Made by a program: the position numbers and the translations under genes. 64,000 bases of DNA, taken from contig VFFE01007566.1 of NCBI GenBank assembly GCA_008921705.1, positions 554,616-618,615 of the forward strand, given 5' to 3'. This DNA is from Burhinus oedicnemus. Its lineage: Eukaryota > Chordata > Aves > Charadriiformes > Burhinidae. The notes beneath the pieces are model-generated. The model was not told where the DNA came from. It saw only the letters and a list, made by a program, of their open reading frames with translations, and did not search any database. This document shows positions 60,100-64,000 of this stretch, piece after piece (within the stretch, counting starts at the first letter, position 1; the number at the start of each line of letters is the position of its first letter).

Positions 60100-63000
60100 C
60101 CTTCTCGCTGGAATCCAGGGGCCCTTTCGTCCTCAGCTCAGCCGAGTGTGTAATGGAAAAGGGAGCGAGGCAGGCTGCAGCTGGCCAGCTGGGAATTGCA
60201 TGACAAAGTGAAAGATGAGCTCTGGGAAAAGAGGAGAGGAAGGGTGCTGGGAGGAAATCCTCATCCTACAGGTTCATTAAAAAAAAAGTAAGATGCCACT
60301 GATTACGCAATTATTGACTTACATCCCTGCTTTCAGCCCCAGCGATGGTTCTGCGGACACCCTTGTCTCCTTGCGGGGCACCAGCTGAGCTCCTGGGGAC
60401 ATGGGCTCTGAACTCCTCCCTGCTTTGTAGCTGTGTTTTCAAGAAGTTTCTTTCAGTGGTGGCCACTTTTTGGCTGCCATAGCCTCTCACACTGCCCCAG
60501 AGAGACGTCACATAGCAGCTGGTCGGTTGCTCTGAGAGCTGGTTTCAAAGGTGACTGTTTTACTGCTCTTTCAGGTGGTTTTCTATGGTGAAGGTTAATG
60601 GGAAAATCATTTTAAAGACTGGATTTCCTCAGAATGGTTTGACTGATGGGTACAAACACAACTGAGGAACCATGGGTGATGATCTGAACAGACATTAGGT
60701 TTGACTCGGGGCAAGAGGAGGTGCTACTTCTAGCAGCTTGCCTGTGATACTGGGATTTACAAGGTCACCCTCAGCCCTCCCAGACTGGGACTCACTGAAC
60801 CCTGTTCTGAGTGGAACTGGAAAAATGAAAGAAGATAAGGAATATTTTAATGGACATTTATCCAATCTGGCAGCTTCAGACCCCTCAGTAATTACCTGTT
60901 AATGAGAGCAAGTCAACGTCACCTTTGGCCCCTCTAGTTTAGCAGCATCACTCAGGTCACCTCGCATGGGTTAGGAGTGGGGGCATCATGAAGGATACCT
61001 CCCGGGGCAGAACAGATGTGACAGTGGAAGGGGAAGGATGAACTGGGATGCGCTCAAGCCTCCAGCACAGCTAGTGGTTGAGCCAGGCAGAGCCGTTGGG
61101 TGAGGAGGGCATCCCTGCAGAGGGTTTCGTTGGGATGGCAGCCAGCGAGATGTTAGAGGGAATATCAGCAGGAAATTTGGCATCAGGTGACTAGAAAGGC
61201 ATCCTGGCTTGTAGAAAGAGTTAAACCTAGACAGACCATAGAAAGTGAGACCCTAGTTTAACTTTACCTCCGGGCACTTCTGTCCCATTACCAGCTGGGA
61301 TGTGAGCTGAACCAGGCTCAAATGATTTCTCCAGAGTGACAATGTTTCAGCGACTGAGTGGGATCAAGGAAGTTTAATCTCTGCTTTCCTGCACAAGCAG
61401 CTACAATCTGGGATTCCAGGTGGCCCCTTCCCCATCAGGGGTCTGTACCATGTAAAGGAGTTTTGGCAAAGCAAAGCCTCCAGCTTTACCAGCCACAGAC
61501 CTCTGACACGGCAAGACGGCTGCCAGCTCCTCTTGAAGAGGCTGAACCGGTGCCGTGCTCAGCTCGAAGTCTAAAGACACCTGCAAGTCTTGAGGAACAA
61601 GTCCTGAGGATCTTCTACCCCATGCAATAACCAAAACAAGTTTAGTAAGTTAATCCTAAGATTAGGTGGTTTAGTATTGGAAGAGAGTTCCTGAACCACA
61701 GTCCTGCACTCAAACCAGGACAAGACCGCACAGCCCTCTTCTTTCCCAGGCTTGCAGTTGTCTTTCACTCTGTTTTCTGACGTGCTCCGTGGAGAAGTAG
61801 TGACTTTAAATCTCATTATTAATTTATCCAGCCACAGTTTACATGTTTGCAGGGGGAGGTAATCACAGAGCTCCCTTCCCTGCTGTTCTTTTCCTGAGGT
61901 TTTACACTCTCCAAATTCCTTTTTTCATAAATCAAATTAACTAAATTGCTTAAGAAGTACTTTTCTATTAAAAGAAGATAGTGTTATGATGCCAAAAGGT
62001 TTACTATGAGAATTGTCTGTTTAATAGTAATACTTAGAGTTTACAGGCTGCTATCTTCTCTTCAAAGTTTAAAGGGTTTGACCATGCTTAAGACTCCCCT
62101 GTGAAATGAATATTCTGGTACACATTTACAGAGGTCTAAACTGAGGTACAAATGGATGAAAAGTTATAAGGGTGGCTAAAGGATTGGTAACTGTATTTGC
62201 TGAGGACCCTTGGATCCCCATGCAGAGCAGGAGTGGTACCTAGAGCCTTGGTGGACGTTCATTGCCAGGACAATAACAGTTTGGATCAAATCAAATGCAG
62301 CTTTAATTTGGGTGTTTATGTGGCAGGGTTTCAGTGTTAGCCCAGCACAACACGCCAGGCAGTGAGGCCCGCTTTTGGGGTGGGTTGACGTGGTTAGACC
62401 ACAGCGGCACGCACTGGTGAGTCAGAGCTCTGGTTGTTGGACTTACGGCTTTGGGTCTTTAGTACTTTGGGATCTCTGCCTTTCATTCTGTTTTCTGATA
62501 GAGACATCATTTAAGGTGCTGGAGAGATGGAGCAGTCAATAAATTCCTACCCCTCCTTCCCTTCGGGGTTTCCAGCAGAACTGGAGACTCGAAGGTGCTG
62601 GGAAACTGTTTCCTCTTCCAGGGACCATGTCAAGGAAACCACACAAGTCAGTCTGGTCACCTGAGCACCAGCAGCATTCAAATAAATTCAGGATGATGGA
62701 CCCTGTGGTCCTCTAAAACATGCTGTGAGTATGAATCTCACCCCTGGTTAGTCTTAAAGCTCCATGGTCGTTGGGAGCCCAAAAGCCTGCTGCTCTTCTA
62801 TAAACGTTAATAAGCTGGGCAGCCACAGCCAGTCCGGGGTGGCTGTTTGCAAGGTCATGGTCCCGAGTGGCTTTGGAAAGCTCCTGAGCCACCAGTGCAG
62901 TGAGCCCAGCTGGTGCGTTCAAGGACTCTCCCATGGCACACAACAACGCGCTTCACGAAGCAGCGTGTCCCCTTTTTTCTATTAGGAGCTACCCCAGGAA

Positions 63001-63240
63001 GAAAATGATGTAGGGGAACAGCAAATCAGCGCAGCAAGATTCCTCAGCGTTTGAGCCTAAAGTGCGGAGTAATATGGAAGAGCACCAGCACGGGAGGGTA
63101 AAGCCCCCTCCAAAACCTACGGTGTGTCCCAAACAGATGCACTGCACCGGCCTGGGCTCCCGGTGTGCTCAGCGGAGGGGTGGCAGTGGCTTCACTGGCA
63201 CCACGAGCATCAATGAGCCTCGCGCAGCCGCCCCGTGCTG

Positions 63241-63254
63241 CCGCCCTCTGCTCA
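63241..63254 (-). promoter_or_regulatory. CTCF-like motif, minus orientation
   Basis: CCGCCCTCTGCTCA matches the reverse-complement CTCF consensus SYGCCMYCTRSTGG at 12 of 14 positions. It sits in a CpG-rich patch. Confidence 0.4.
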
Positions 63255-63860
63255 CCGCCAAGGATGGAGAGAGCGAGCAGCAGCGCCGCTTTGGTGCACA
63301 GAAAGTGCTCCCGGGTACCGCGTGATCACTGCCTCGGCGGGCTGTTTGCCGTGATGAGGCTTTGAGGCTAAAACAGAGTCAATGCAATAAAAAGGAAATG
63401 CAAAAAAAAACCCAAACCAAACCAAAAAATACTTTTTTTAAAAAAGACGTTTTTCCAGGCTGTGGGAGAGCAGGGCATTTAAAAAGGAATCAGAGCCAAC
63501 GGCTACAGCATAAAGTGGATGCTCCTGTGACAAAGACACAGGCTTGGGATTCAGACTTTATTAGTGTGATGTCTGGCGTCAGGGGAAAAAAATTTCTGTT
63601 TGGACTAGTAATTTAGGCCAAAATGTATATATGTAACGGAGTGCTTAACTGCCATTTTCCGCAGGGGCTAGCGTGGGAGTTAGATGCGTATGTACCCGTT
63701 GTACCTGTCCCTTCGTGCCTCCATTTATCGTGTCTGAAAGGCAGAATAATAGTGCTTCTCACCCACGTGGCAGTGCCAGCAGCACGATGCAGCCGTCCCC
63801 GTGAAAAGCCCGGGCACCGCTGGGGCGGTGGCTGCAAAAACACCTCTGGGCAGAGCGAGC

Positions 63861-63885
63861 GGGGAACGGGGCCAGGGAGCTGGGG
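63861..63885 (+). other. G-quadruplex motif
   Basis: G-runs of 4, 4, 3 and 4 have loops AAC, CCA and AGCT, a canonical pattern. Confidence 0.5.
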
Positions 63886-64000
63886 CTCAGCATCCCCCAG
63901 GTGCGAGTTCTTGGGTTCTCAGCTTTCTTGATACTAATAGCAGCATTTTTTGCCCAGTTTTGCAGGTGCAAAGAGATACATGTCATGATGAGTACATGTG

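Larger units (their letters stand above)
55001..64000. other. Gene-free region, part 2
   Basis: No protein family was recognised in 9 kb. It contains a TA-rich microsatellite (56759-56810), CpG-rich patches (57700-57960, 58775-59060 and 63130-63360) and A+T-rich motif clusters near 60 kb. SLC32A1, expected as a neighbour from human gene order, was not seen. Confidence 0.55.

Noticed and set aside
1..64000. tRNA, rRNA, CRISPR, operon, prophage or endogenous retrovirus content
   Set aside because: No cloverleaf, direct-repeat array, ribosome-binding-site-led gene series, or LTR/gag/pol signal was found by reading the sequence. Only CR1 elements and simple repeats were recognised.

Overview
This is vertebrate nuclear DNA, most likely from a bird. 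Three CR1 LINE fragments of avian type carry the ATTCTATGATTCT-like 3' tail (about 22.0, 51.9-52.7 and 54.3-55.0 kb). The one recognisable gene is split into short exons with consensus splice sites. There is no bacterial, phage or plasmid signature, and no tRNA, rRNA or CRISPR array was seen.

Layout. 1-12.97 kb: non-coding DNA upstream of the gene, with a 21-bp tandem repeat at 6.2 kb and scattered simple repeats. 12.97-28.77 kb: a plus-strand gene for a Rho GTPase-activating protein of the ARHGAP18/28/40 group, called here as ARHGAP40. Nine coding exons can be placed. The first seven join in frame from the initiator ATG to the arginine-finger exon at the start of the RhoGAP domain. The last two encode the conserved C-terminus. 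Between them lies a 20-N assembly gap inside poly-T (23673-23692). The exons for most of the RhoGAP domain, roughly 250 residues, are absent and probably lie in that gap. A 3' UTR of about 2.6 kb ends near an AATAAA at 28742.

28.8-64 kb: about 35 kb with no recognisable protein-coding exon. It holds two CR1 fragments, simple repeats, CpG-rich patches (46.2, 57.7, 58.8 and 63.2 kb) and many A+T-rich segments dense in homeodomain, POU, SOX, forkhead and RFX-like motifs. These look like conserved developmental enhancers. In human, the ARHGAP40 locus lies next to SLC32A1 (vesicular GABA transporter), so this desert may carry regulatory DNA for that or another neighbour. This is inferred from remembered human gene order; SLC32A1 itself is not in the window.

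No clearly new biological system was found. The strongest leads are the lost RhoGAP-domain exons at the gap, alternative splice sites in ARHGAP40 of which one pairing makes an immediate stop codon, a palindromic RFX-type X-box in the downstream desert, a perfect 9-bp inverted repeat, and a set of CTCF-like sites in convergent orientation.
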